This document shows, one piece after another, positions 47,218-57,667 of a DNA stretch of 64,000 bases. The notes beneath the pieces were generated by a model. The model saw only the letters and a program-made list of their open reading frames with translations. It was not told the DNA's origin and ran no database searches. The stretch's first letter is position 1. Every line of letters starts with the position of its first letter. The position numbers and the translations under genes are program-made. Source of the stretch: Dendrocalamus latiflorus (taxonomy: Eukaryota; Streptophyta; Magnoliopsida; Poales; Poaceae); assembly GCA_017311315.1 (NCBI GenBank), contig CM029620.1, forward strand, positions 2,900,056 through 2,964,055. The letters are read 5' to 3'.

Positions 47218-49836
47218 TGTAGAGACCCGAATATACAAATCCGGACTCTCCTGTGTATTCTGCACTAGTCCAGAATCACGCTAGTGCACACAGTATAAAC
47301 CAAAGATGAAATATCGAACATATCACGATTCACTAAGAAAAGACTCAAATATTATTAATAATTATCAGAGTGCGACCTTATGGCCAAGCTTACAATTATT
47401 AGCCGGAAAGGCTTAACAAAAACTAGCAGCGGAAATCCAAAAGAAAGCGCAGCAGCCAATCGACACGCCCACAGGCTATCGAGTGGAGAACGAAGCCTAA
47501 TCCGCAAAGACGTCGAAGTACTCTCCTTCTGGAACCTCCTGCTGGTGATTCTCCTCCTCCTCCTCAACTGAGTAACAGGGGCATAAAGCCGTGAGTACAT
47601 TGGTACTCAGCAAGTCGTTTGTAACAAAGATGCAATATAGTATGCAAGGCTTACCAATGGATGGCTGAAAGGTTAATTTTGCAGAACGCAACAATTTAAA
47701 GTAAATACAATAAGTAGATTGAAGAGCAAGCTTTATAAATGATAATAAATAAGTAACCAAAGGAATTGAGACCAACCACAAGTGAACTGACCATTCACCC
47801 AAGGAATCCACCATGAACCAAGATCCATGAAATGAACACCTGTGAACTAACCATTCACTTCCCAACTTAACCCAACCAGGTTTTTATGAAAACTCTACCC
47901 CTCGTGTGAAATCACCGAGCATTGTCCATGACCGGGGACACGGCTATTCGAATAGTTTTACACACTGCAGAGGTTGCACAACTTTACCCACACGATATGA
48001 TCATCTTGTAATGTCACCGGTATAACATGCTTCCTTTGGCAGACCGACCAAGAAGATCACAACAAGGCCTTTACAATGTTCAATCTCAACCCAGTTCCGT
48101 CTCGCTAAGGTTTCGCCTCTCACCCCCTCTTGCGCCGATGTGGGTTCATGGCCACGCCAAACCACACTCATCACAATGACGGAACCGAAATTGAAACATC
48201 CCAAATTAATTAGCCAGGTCCATCCCATACTGGACATGTGGTAGTACGGTAAGGCTCAGATCAATGGCGCACAAAGTTAAGTCCTTAAATTTACTAAGGC
48301 GAAACATCCACATCCCATGTGCCTCTCGCACCCCCTTTACTGCACGATCAATCGCCCAAGTGAAATCCAATTTGTATAACCAACACCAATGACACCCCAA
48401 TGCCATGGCACACACATTTTATCAATGTGGTTACCACCACGATTCAATATCTCATTAAGTCAAGATTAATTAATCACATGTGATGATGAACCCTTTCGCA
48501 AAATAAGCAAGGCTAAGCATTCTAATCGTACCAACCCAATGTGACAAATAACATAGCATCACTAATTAAATTCCCAACCTAAGGTGACAATGGCATCAAG
48601 GTATTCCAAAATATCAAGGAGGGAAATAACCAATTGGGACGATAACTACCAATACAAGGGTTTTATAATAAAGTAGCAATGCATGATAATTTAAAGCAAC
48701 ATAATACATAATAGATTTGAAAACTGGGTTCAACATGATCAAAGGACACGACTTGCCTTGGCCTTGCTCAGCTGAGGTCTCTTGATCTTCAAATCCAACT
48801 TCCGCTCCCTCGAACACGTGATCTAACGAGAGAGAAAGCGAAACGAAACACAAAACAAATTCAAATAAACTCCAAAAACTGCAAAACCAGAACCAAAAGA
48901 TAGAGCTCAATTTTAGATGAATTTAGGAAAAAGAATCGGGTCAATCGGAGCTAGGACGAGGGAGAACAGGCTCTTGGAAAATTGGATCTAAAGAAAATCG
49001 GGGAAATTAAGAAATTGCACTGTGCTGTGGACCGGGTGCACGGGGAACTGAGTCTATGGTGGACGCGGCGCACGGAACAGTGCGGGCGACGGGCTGCTGG
49101 CGCAAGCGGCTAGGGCTGACGTGGCGCTGACAGGGCAGACACGCGTGCGGGTAGGGCTGAGGTGGCGCTGACGGGGCGGCTGACCGGGCTCGGCTGACGT
49201 GGCACAAAGGCGCACGGGTCTACGGGGCTCGGCTGACAGATGGGGCCCACATGGCGGCGGCAGGGTGCACGGTGGATGGCGTCCACGGGGAGGCAAAGGG
49301 GCGCGGGCGCTGACGTCAGGGCTGACGTGGCGGGCGCGGGGGCCGAGGCGTCGCGGGCGCGGTCGCGGTTCCGCTGGCGGCGCGGAGCGCGGGCGACGAG
49401 TCTGGCCAACGGCGGGGTGCGGCGGCGGTGGCGGGGGCTCACCGACGATGACGTCGACGGTGGCGACGGCGGCGGAGGCGGCGCTATCGGTGAGGCGAGG
49501 CGGGGGTCGACGGCCTCCGGATACAGCGGACGGCGGCTCCGGTGGCGGTCGGACGGGCGTCGGCGACGGTGAGCGGCGGCGGAGGTGGCGGCTCGGGACG
49601 AGGAAACCGAGGGGGTCGGGTCCCCTTTTATACCCGGGAGGCGAAGAGTCCTGGCGGCGCGGATGTCGAGTCCGGGGCGGAGACGGCGGCGGAAAACGGA
49701 AGGCGGCGGCGGAGTCCCGATCGGAGACGGGAACGAGTCCTGGGCGGAGACGACACCTGACAGGTGGGCCCCACCTGTCGGTGGCACCGGGTGAGCGGGC
49801 GGCAAGGATGGCGTGCGGGTGCGAGCGGATGTTACA
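47218..49836 (-). repeat. gypsy LTR, right copy (5' LTR), with 370-bp deletion
   Basis: Near-identical to 42366-45353 but shorter. At 49827-49830 the word GGAT joins sequence equivalent to 44974-44977 directly to that of 45344-45347, removing 370 bases while keeping the terminal GGATGTTACA. Copia leader follows at 49837. Confidence 0.9.
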
Positions 49837-50009
49837 TTAGCCGTGATGCCAAAGCTCACTAGGAATTAGTGAAATGAGGATCTTGACCCACTATGTAACT
49901 TAGAGGGAGTTTTGTTGCAAAACACATAGTGGGAGTCTTTTGTTAAATAGTTTAATAAAAGATGAACATAAACATAGTGCTAAACTTTGCATATTCTTTG
50001 TTGTAGATC

Positions 50010-51803
50010 ATGTCAACTAATGCCGCATCCAGTTCTTTTAATTTGCGATCTATTCTTGAGAAAGAAAAACTCAATGGAACGAACTTTATGGATTGGTATC
50101 GCAACTTGAGAATTGTTCTCAAGCAAGAGCGCAAGGAGTATGTCCTTGAGTCTCCTTATCCTGATGACTTGCCTGATAATGCTACTGCGGCTGCACGGAG
50201 AGCTTATGAGAAGCAAACGAACGATTGCCTTGATGTGAGCTGTCTCATGCTTGCCACAATGTCCTCTGAGCTTCAGAAGCAATATGAGAACACAGATGCC
50301 TACAATATCATTGTGGGGTTGCGTGGTATGTTTGAGAACCAAGCAAGGGCTGAGAGGTTCAACACTTCAAAGTCCTTGTTTGCGTGCAGGCTTGCAGAAG
50401 GGAATCCCGTCAGCCCTCATGTGATTAAGATGATTGGCTACATTGAGAGTTGGAAAAGCTTGGTTTTCCCCTAAGCCAAGAGTTGGCTACTGATGTGATT
50501 CTCCAGTCACTCCCCCCGAGCTTTGAGCCATTCATACTGAACTATCACATGAACAACATGGATAAGACCTTGGCAGAGTTGCATGGGATGCTAAAAGCTG
50601 CCGAGGAAAGCATTAAGAAGAGCAGCAATCATGTGATGATGATGCAGAAAGGCAAGGGCAAGCCCAATGTCAAGAAAGGCGCGGTCAAAAGAAAGTTAGC
50701 TCCCGATGAGATCGCGAGCAGTTCTAAGGCCAAGCAAGTCAAGAAGGGCGCTGCTCCTAATGCAGATTGTTACTACTGTAAGCAATCAGGTCATTGGAAA
50801 AGGAACTGCCCAAAGTACTTGGAGGATCTTGAGAAGAAGAAGGGAAGTACGACTTCCTCTCCAGGTATAAATGTTATAGAGATCAATCTTGCTACTTCAT
50901 CAACTGATTCTTGGGTATTTGATACCGGATCGGTTGCTCACATTTGCAAATCGTTGTAGGGGCTAAGAAGAAGTAGAAGTTTGAGGAGGAGCGAAGTGGA
51001 TCTTCGCGTTGGCAATGGAGCAAAAGTTGCTGCGGTGGCTATTGGCACCATGCCATTGTCTTTACCTTCAGGATTAGTTTTGGAATTGAATAATTGTTAT
51101 TGTGTTCCATCTCTTTCCAAGAACATTATTTCTGCTTCATGTTTGCAAGCAGAAGGTTATGACTTTAGATCTATGAACAATGGTTGTTCTCTTTATTTCA
51201 AAGATATGTTCTATTGTCATACTCCATTGGTGAATGGGTTATATGTTCTTACTCTTGAAGAGTCACCGGTCTATAACATTAATGCAAAGAGGCAACGTTC
51301 GAATGATTTGAATCCCACGTTTGTTTGGCACTGTCGCTTAGGTCACATAAATGAGAAACGCATGGAGAAGCTCCACAGAGATGGTATTCTGCACTCATTT
51401 GATTTTGAATCATTTGAGACATGCGAATCTTGTTTACTTGGCAAGATGACAAAGGCACCTTTCACCGGTCAAGGTGAACGGGCAAGTGACTTATTGGCAC
51501 TCGTACATTCTGATGTATGTGGACCAATGAGCTCAACAGCCAGAGGTGGTTTTCAGTACTTCATAACTTTTACTGATGACTTTAGTAGATATGGGTATAT
51601 CTACCTCATGAAGCATAAGTCTGAATCCTTTGAAAAGTTCAAAGAATTCCAAAATGAAGTGCAAAATCATTTAGGCAAGACAATCAAGTTTCTACGATCT
51701 GATCGTGGAGGCGAGTATTTGAGCCATGAGTTTGGCAATCATCTGAAGGATTGTGGAATTGTTCCACAATTGACTCCGCCAGGAACACCTCAATGGAATG
51801 GGG
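50010..51803 (+). pseudogene. copia Gag, protease and integrase N-terminal half
   Basis: An ATG at 50010 starts Gag (SILEKEKLNGTNFMDWYRNL, ...ARAERFNTSKSLFACRLAEG). One base is lost near 50450, shifting the frame; the next segment continues ELATDVILQSLPPSFEPFIL, a zinc knuckle CYYCKQSGHWKRNCP and the protease motif VFDTGSVAHI. A TAG at 50957-50959 follows. The third segment holds the integrase zinc finger (CRLGHINEKRMEKL...CESCLLGK) and core (HSDVCGP, RSDRGGEY). It ends at WNG, where the nested gypsy element enters at 51804. The frame resumes at 57668. Confidence 0.9.
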
Positions 51804-52745
51804 TGATGAGGACATCACTTCTTCGGATACACACAACACTCCTCCACTTGACATTCAAGGACCAATCACTAGAGCTCGCGCCCGACAATTGAATTTACAG
51901 GTGAGCTTGTTCCTAAGTACTTCTTTTTGTTCATTTGAGAATAGATTGCTACCTAATAATTTAATCATGATTAGGAACCATGGAGAAGACCTAGAAGTAC
52001 TTGGAGAAGGGCTACGGGACGCACAAGTCCAGCAAGGACGGTCGAATCATGTTGGAGGTCCAACTCAAGCCGACTTCGAATCCAATTCGGAGTCCAGTTC
52101 GAATCCAATTCGGAGTCCAGGACCAGGCCGCACTAAAACGGACGCCCAGATCGCATCCAGACTCCGTTTTGGACGTTCCACATATGTATGGAAAGCTGAG
52201 AAGACTACCTTTCCAATGGCTCTGGTCCCATGTCAAAATTCTTTCTGAGTCAACGGGAATCGTCGAAACAAGTGGGCGTTCAGAATCTGTCAGGGTGCTG
52301 CGCCACCGTCTTTTGGGCCATTCGGCTTTGTATCGTGTTGGAGCCCATTAGGGGCGCGTCCAGGGGTTTTGCATGCCCCTAACTCCTATATATCCAGCCG
52401 CCACCCCCACCATTAGGGTTTGGGTTTTGCTTAGATTAATTCTGTCTTTGAACAGTATCGTCGTTCATCGGTTTGTGAGACCCAAACTTTCGAGTGCTAA
52501 ATCAATACATCTGCAATTCAGTTGTGTTCTTCCTTGTTCTTGCTTGTGTTCTTCGATTCGCAGGCAAGGATTAGCCTTCTTGGCGAGGTCAACCGGCTGC
52601 GCACGGTTGATAACCTGAGGAGACGTGGTGCTGCGATTGTGGGGTTCGGAACGTTTCGTTCGGAAGCCGGATCGATTTGTGTCGCGCCTCCACCAAATCG
52701 AACATATCCAGAACCTGTTGGAAGATCGGGACCCCGTTCCCATCA
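51804..52745 (+). repeat. 5' LTR of the deleted CRM-like element
   Basis: TGATGAGGACATC ... CCGTTCCCATCA. The TATA-like CTATATAT at about 52386 precedes a GGGTTTGGGTTTTGC region similar to that near 3130 in the first gypsy element. Confidence 0.93.
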
Positions 52746-52747
52746 AG

Positions 52748-52759
52748 TGGTATCAGAGC
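52748..52759 (+). other. primer-binding site
   Basis: TGGTATCAGAGC two bases after the 5' LTR. Confidence 0.92.
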
Positions 52760-53831
52760 TTCAGGTGTTCCTTCAGGTTTGAGTGTACCCTACCTTTGTT
52801 GTTTCATTTTCATCCTAGAGTCCACGAAAAAGCCCCACAAAAAGAATTAATTCCGCTGTCGAAACCCCGTTGTGCCTTTCAATCTGTTAGTTTTGGTTTG
52901 CTAAATTGAATTTGTGTCCATATAGCATTGTCTAGTTGCTGGTCATATCTTTGTTCCATTAAAAATCCAAACAAAAGAAAAATTCCCCACCCCAAACCCT
53001 AGTTTCCAAATTTGGCTGATTTTTCCTTTCTCTGCAGCCGCCACCAAAAACATCATAACTTTTGATTCTGAGATTATTTTTTCATTGGACCACCGCCATT
53101 AGATTCAAAAATACATTGTCCATCTATCTGTGAAATTTCACGTCATTCCAGCAAGGTAGTTAAGAGATATGTGCGGTGAAAGTTGACCCAATTATCTATT
53201 TTGAATCTGCAACAGTCAGCAGTTGTGATTTTTGTGCGAATTTCTGTGTCGGGATTCAGAAGTTGTCCCCAAAAGAAAATATGTAGAAAAAGCCGTCAGA
53301 AAACAGAAAAAAAGAATCAGTGAAAAAAAAGCATCTGAAAAAAAGTTACGGCCAAAATACCGACGTGCTGTCCAGTGGACAGAAATCTTCAGTTTTCAGT
53401 TTTGAGTCAATCCTTGTGTTCTTCAATTCCAAATTGCATTGGATTGAATTATCTTGTATTTACCACTCCTACACATTGCCATACACTTGATTTTAGCCTT
53501 CTTCCATTCTTGGTTGATCAGCAACATAGGCTAAGTGCTAGATACGGACTATAATTCAATTCTATGCAATTCTGAAATTAACTGATTGTTCTCCATTGCT
53601 ACCATATTGTGCCTTCCAAGCTACACCTACTCTTGATCAGAACAGTTTTGACCCTTGCAATCGTACCCACGCTCGACATGGTATCACGAACCAGCCACCG
53701 GTTGTACCACCTGCTGCTTTGGTAAGAACACTTGTAAGAGCTTGGTAAGACACTTCCTTTACGGATTTCCACTGCCTTCCTTTCTAGTTGACAGGGATAA
53801 TCCTTTTGTTTTCCCTGTGTTTCCACTAACC
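52760..53831 (+). other. untranslated leader of the deleted CRM-like element
   Basis: About 1.07 kb with no credible gene, between primer site and gag ATG. Confidence 0.6.
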
Positions 53832-56800
53832 ATGGCAGGAGACGAAGGGGACGAGACACCGGTCGATTTCAACGAGTGTGTTAGTCGCGGCCAGCTACAA
53901 GCTGTGCTCGACAAACAAAATGCTTCACTCGGCGCGAGAATGGACACCATCGTTGCCGCCATTGCCAACTTGAACACCACGGAAGGCATTGAGCGGGTGG
54001 AGCGGCGGTTGGCTGACCTCACTGGTCGGATGGACACATTGGAGGCACGCCTGCCACCTGTTAATGACGGCCATCGTCGTGATGATGACACAGTGTATGA
54101 TGCAGATGGCAACATTGATCAGCGGGCGACACAAGATGCACGACTACGTCGGCGTCTTCAGCAAAACCGACAGGGTATGGGAGGTAATAACCAGAATCGT
54201 CATGGTAACGACGACCCTTTTGCTAAAGTCAAGTTTACCATTCCATCTTTTGCTGGTCTTTATGATGCTGATATATATCTTGATTGGGAGATGACGGTAG
54301 AGCAGAAGTTTAATTCTCACTTGGTTCCTGAACAACATAGAGTTAGACAAGCTACTAGTGAGTTTAAGGACTCTGCTATTATCTGGTGGAATGAACTAAG
54401 TAACATGCGCTTACAACCTGATACATGGGAGCGGTTAAAAGAAGATATGCGTAATCGTTTTGTTCCTCCCACATATAAACTTGATTTGAGAAAAAAATTG
54501 CAGCGCTTAGAACAAGGTGATCGTTCTGTTCAGGACTATTATGCTGAGCTTCAAAAGGGTATGATGCGTTGTGGGGTTGTTGAGGACACGGATGATAAGA
54601 TTTGTCGTTTCTATGGGGGGTTAAGGCGTGAAATTCAGGACATTGTTGATTATAAAGAGTTTACTACTGTCAACCAGTTGTTTCAGCTTGCTATGCTTGC
54701 AGAAAAAGAATTGCAGGGACGCAAGGAATCAGCGAAGGCAAGCACCGGACGACCTTTTTACACGCCGCGAACGACTACATCGACGGGACTGCCCAAGTCT
54801 TCTTCGAGTTTTCATTCTCCTCCACCACATGTGCACAAGGTTGCAGCAGCGCCACCGAAGCCACCTTCCACGACAAAAAATTCTTTGCAGGTTCCAGCCA
54901 AGAGTTCTTCTTCCGTGGCTTCAACGGGCTGCTCCTCCGACATTCAGTGCCACCGCTGCCATGGGCTTGGTCATGTGCAGAAGAATTGCCCTAGCCAACG
55001 GGCATACATCGCCACAGAAGATGGAGGCTACATCAGCACTTCGGATGTCGAGGAGGATGATGATGTTGCTACTGCCTCGGATGACAATGGCGGTGGTGAT
55101 GACGACCTGGTCCTTGGTGGGGCGTCCACAACGACGCTACGGAGCATCATTGTGCAGCACGTCCTCAGCACACAGGTACAACAACCCGATAAGCTTCAAC
55201 GCCATAATTTGTTTCAGACTTTCTTCGCAATCAAGAACCGGCGTGCACGTGTCATCATTGATGGAGGAAGTTGCAACAACTTGGTGAGTTCTGATTTGGT
55301 CAAGAAGCTTGGCTTGACCACGCGACCGCATCCACATCCATACCATATTCAATGGTTAAATGACTCTGGAAAAGCTAAGGTAACACAAACATGCCGAGTC
55401 CATTTTTCCATTGGTGGTTATGTTGATCATGTTGATTGTGATGTGGTTCCTATGCAAGCATGCTCTCTTTTATTGGGTCGACCTTGGAAATTTGATAATG
55501 ATGCTTTACACCATGGTAGTAGTAACAAATACACTTTTATGCATAAGGGAAAGAAAGTTACTTTACTGCCTTTGACTCCAGCTGAGATTATAGAGGCCGA
55601 TAGGGAGAGAGTTGCTGCTACTAATGATCCAAATAAACATGATAAATCTGAAAAACAGCAAGTACTCCATTTGAACAATTCTGTTATGCTTGCCACCAAA
55701 TCAGACCTTGCTAAAATTGATGATGTTAATGATATATGCTATGTTTTTGTGTGCAAAGATGCTTTATTTTCTCTTGATAATATGCCTTGCACTTTGCCTG
55801 CTCCTGTCACTAACCTTTTGCAGGAGTTTAGAGATGTTTTTCCTGATGAGATTCCTCTAGGACTTCCACCCCTTCGAGGGATTGAGCACCAGATTGACTT
55901 GATTCCTGGAGCGAGCTTGCCAAACCGTGCGGCGTACAGGACCAATCCTGAAGAGACTAAGGAGATTCAGCAACAAGTCCAAGACCTTTTGGACCGTGGG
56001 TACGTATGTGAGAGCCTTAGTCCTTGTGCTGTTCCTGTTCTTTTGGTTCCCAAAAAAGATGGTTCTTGGCGTACTCTATGGAACAAGTTGGGTACAAAGT
56101 TGTTGTTCTCTACAACATGTCACCCACAAACTGATGGTCAAACCGAGGTGGTGAACCGCACATTGTCTACCATGTTGAGAGTTGTTTTGAAGAATAATTT
56201 GAAGCTGTGGGAAGAGTGTTTGCCACATGTTGAGTTTGCATATAATCGAGCGGAACACTCCACCACCAAGGTAAGTCCTTTTCAGGTAGTGTATGGATTC
56301 AATCCCCGTGCCCCTATTGATATTTTACCTTTGCCTACTAGTGAGAGAGCTCATAATGATGCTAAGGAGCGTGCTGATTTTATTGTCAAAATGCATGAGA
56401 CTACTAAGGCCAACATTGAAAAGATGAATGAAAAATATAGGATTATTGGTAGTAAAGGTAGAAAGGAAGTTAAACTTGAACCGGGTGATTTTGTTTGGTT
56501 GCACTTGAGAAATGATAGATTTCCTGAGTTAAGAAAATCAAAATTGATGCCTAGAGCTGCTGGTCCTTTTAAGATAGTTGAGAAGATAAATGCTAATGCA
56601 TATAAACTTGCGTTGCCTCCCGAGTTTGGGGTTAGTCCCACCTTTAACATTTCAGATTTGAAGCCATACTTGGGAGATGAAGATGAGGCTGAGTTGAGGA
56701 CAACTCCGCTTCAAGAGGGGGAGGATGATGAGAACATCACTTCTTTGGATACACACAACACTCCTCCACTTGACATTCAAGGACCAATCACTAGAGCTCG

Positions 56801-57170
56801 CGCCCGACAATTGAATTTACAGGTGAGCTCGTTCCTAAGTACTTCTTTTTGTTCATTTGAGAATAGATTGCTACCTAATAATTTAATTATGATTAGGAAC
56901 CATGGAGAAGACCTAGAAGTACTTGGAGAAGGGCTACGGGACGCACAAGTCCAGCAAGGACGGTCGAATCATGTTGGAGGTCCAACTCAAGCCGACTTCG
57001 AATCCAATTCGGAGTCCAGTTCGAATCCAATTCGGAGTCCAGGACCAGGCCGCACTAAAACGGACGCCCAGATCGCATCCGGACTCCGTTTTGGACGTTC
57101 CACATATGTATGGAAAGCTGAGAAGACTACCTTTCCAATGGCTCTGGTCCCATGTCAAAATTCTTTCTGA
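53832..57170 (+). CDS. in-frame Gag-protease-integrase-C-terminus fusion
   Basis: The ATG at 53832 (MAGDEGDETPVDFNECVSRG) is chosen because the upstream extension lacks an ATG. It opens about 1112 codons. Order: a coiled-coil-like N-terminus; the Gag domain (FTIPSFAGLYDADIYLDWEM, WWNELSN); the knuckle CHRCHGLGHVQKNCP (from residue ~373); a protease with DGGS in place of the usual DSG/DTG (~477); the first ~60 residues of RT, ending KKDGSWR (~747). It then passes without break into TLWNKLGTKLLFSTTCHPQT of integrase. The third catalytic residue (the Glu of DGQTEVVNRT, ~772) and the C-terminal domain follow. About 1.7 kb is missing relative to the element at 1-2620. The frame ends inside the 3' LTR. 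Gag and perhaps protease could be made, but no polymerase or integrase activity is expected. Confidence 0.87.
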   Translation: MAGDEGDETPVDFNECVSRGQLQAVLDKQNASLGARMDTIVAAIANLNTTEGIERVERRLADLTGRMDTLEARLPPVNDGHRRDDDTVYDADGNIDQRATQDARLRRRLQQNRQGMGGNNQNRHGNDDPFAKVKFTIPSFAGLYDADIYLDWEMTVEQKFNSHLVPEQHRVRQATSEFKDSAIIWWNELSNMRLQPDTWERLKEDMRNRFVPPTYKLDLRKKLQRLEQGDRSVQDYYAELQKGMMRCGVVEDTDDKICRFYGGLRREIQDIVDYKEFTTVNQLFQLAMLAEKELQGRKESAKASTGRPFYTPRTTTSTGLPKSSSSFHSPPPHVHKVAAAPPKPPSTTKNSLQVPAKSSSSVASTGCSSDIQCHRCHGLGHVQKNCPSQRAYIATEDGGYISTSDVEEDDDVATASDDNGGGDDDLVLGGASTTTLRSIIVQHVLSTQVQQPDKLQRHNLFQTFFAIKNRRARVIIDGGSCNNLVSSDLVKKLGLTTRPHPHPYHIQWLNDSGKAKVTQTCRVHFSIGGYVDHVDCDVVPMQACSLLLGRPWKFDNDALHHGSSNKYTFMHKGKKVTLLPLTPAEIIEADRERVAATNDPNKHDKSEKQQVLHLNNSVMLATKSDLAKIDDVNDICYVFVCKDALFSLDNMPCTLPAPVTNLLQEFRDVFPDEIPLGLPPLRGIEHQIDLIPGASLPNRAAYRTNPEETKEIQQQVQDLLDRGYVCESLSPCAVPVLLVPKKDGSWRTLWNKLGTKLLFSTTCHPQTDGQTEVVNRTLSTMLRVVLKNNLKLWEECLPHVEFAYNRAEHSTTKVSPFQVVYGFNPRAPIDILPLPTSERAHNDAKERADFIVKMHETTKANIEKMNEKYRIIGSKGRKEVKLEPGDFVWLHLRNDRFPELRKSKLMPRAAGPFKIVEKINANAYKLALPPEFGVSPTFNISDLKPYLGDEDEAELRTTPLQEGEDDENITSLDTHNTPPLDIQGPITRARARQLNLQVSSFLSTSFCSFENRLLPNNLIMIRNHGEDLEVLGEGLRDAQVQQGRSNHVGGPTQADFESNSESSSNPIRSPGPGRTKTDAQIASGLRFGRSTYVWKAEKTTFPMALVPCQNSF
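56713..56725 (+). other. polypurine tract
   Basis: AAGAGGGGGAGGA directly before the 3' LTR, inside the coding frame. Confidence 0.85.
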
Positions 57171-57667
57171 GTCAAAGGAAATCATCGAAACAGGTGGACG
57201 TTCAGAATCTGTCAGGGTGCTGCGCCACCGTCTTTTGGGCCGTTCGGCTTTGTATCGTGTTGGAGCCCATTAGGGGCGCGTCCAGGGGTTTTGCACGCCC
57301 CTAACTCCTATATATCCAGCTGTCACCTCCACCATTAGGGTTTGGGTTTTGCTTAGATTAATTCTGTCTTTGAACAGTATCGTCGTTCATCGGTTTGTGA
57401 GACCCCAACTTTCGAGTGCTAAATCAATACATCTGCAATTCAGTTGTGTTCTTCCTTGTTCTTGCTTGTGTTCTTCGATTCGCAGGCAAGGATTAGCCTT
57501 CTTGGCGAGGTCAACCGGCTGCGCACGGTTGATAACCTGAGGAGACGTGGTGCTGCGATTGCGGGGTTCGGAACGTGTCGTTCGGAAGCCGGATCGATTT
57601 GTGTCGCGCCTCCACCAAATCGAACATATCCAGAACCTGTTGGAAGATCGGGACCCCGTTCCCATCA
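56726..57667 (+). repeat. 3' LTR of the deleted CRM-like element
   Basis: 942 bp, same length as the 5' LTR. It begins TGATGAGAACATC and ends CCCATCA. The pol frame runs 445 bases into it. Confidence 0.93.

Larger units (their letters stand above)
41180..49836 (-). mobile_element. tandem gag-only Ty3/gypsy array: internal(partial)-LTR-internal-LTR
   Basis: On the minus strand the order from the right is LTR (49836-47218), primer site, gag, polypurine tract, LTR (45353-42366), primer site and a second gag cut off at 41180. The two internal regions and two LTRs are nearly identical. The shared middle LTR is the 3' LTR of one unit and the 5' LTR of the next. No protease or polymerase lies in the complete internal region (45354-47217). 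The right edge ends in the proper LTR terminus next to copia leader; the left edge is truncated, so no target duplication can be seen. Confidence 0.87.
51804..57667 (+). mobile_element. internally deleted CRM-like Ty3/gypsy element nested in copia integrase
   Basis: Two 942-bp LTRs (51804-52745 and 56726-57667) with TGATGAG/CCCATCA ends are flanked by the perfect target duplication TGGGG (51799-51803 and 57668-57672). Primer site, leader, one long open frame and polypurine tract are all present. RT (after its N-terminal part), RNase H and most of integrase are missing. By eye the LTRs differ at about 18 positions (roughly 2%), so the insertion is young and happened after the deletion. Confidence 0.93.

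Noticed and set aside
57444..57667. N-terminal extension of the copia frame
   Set aside because: This part is gypsy 3' LTR read in the same frame by chance; copia sequence begins only at 57668.
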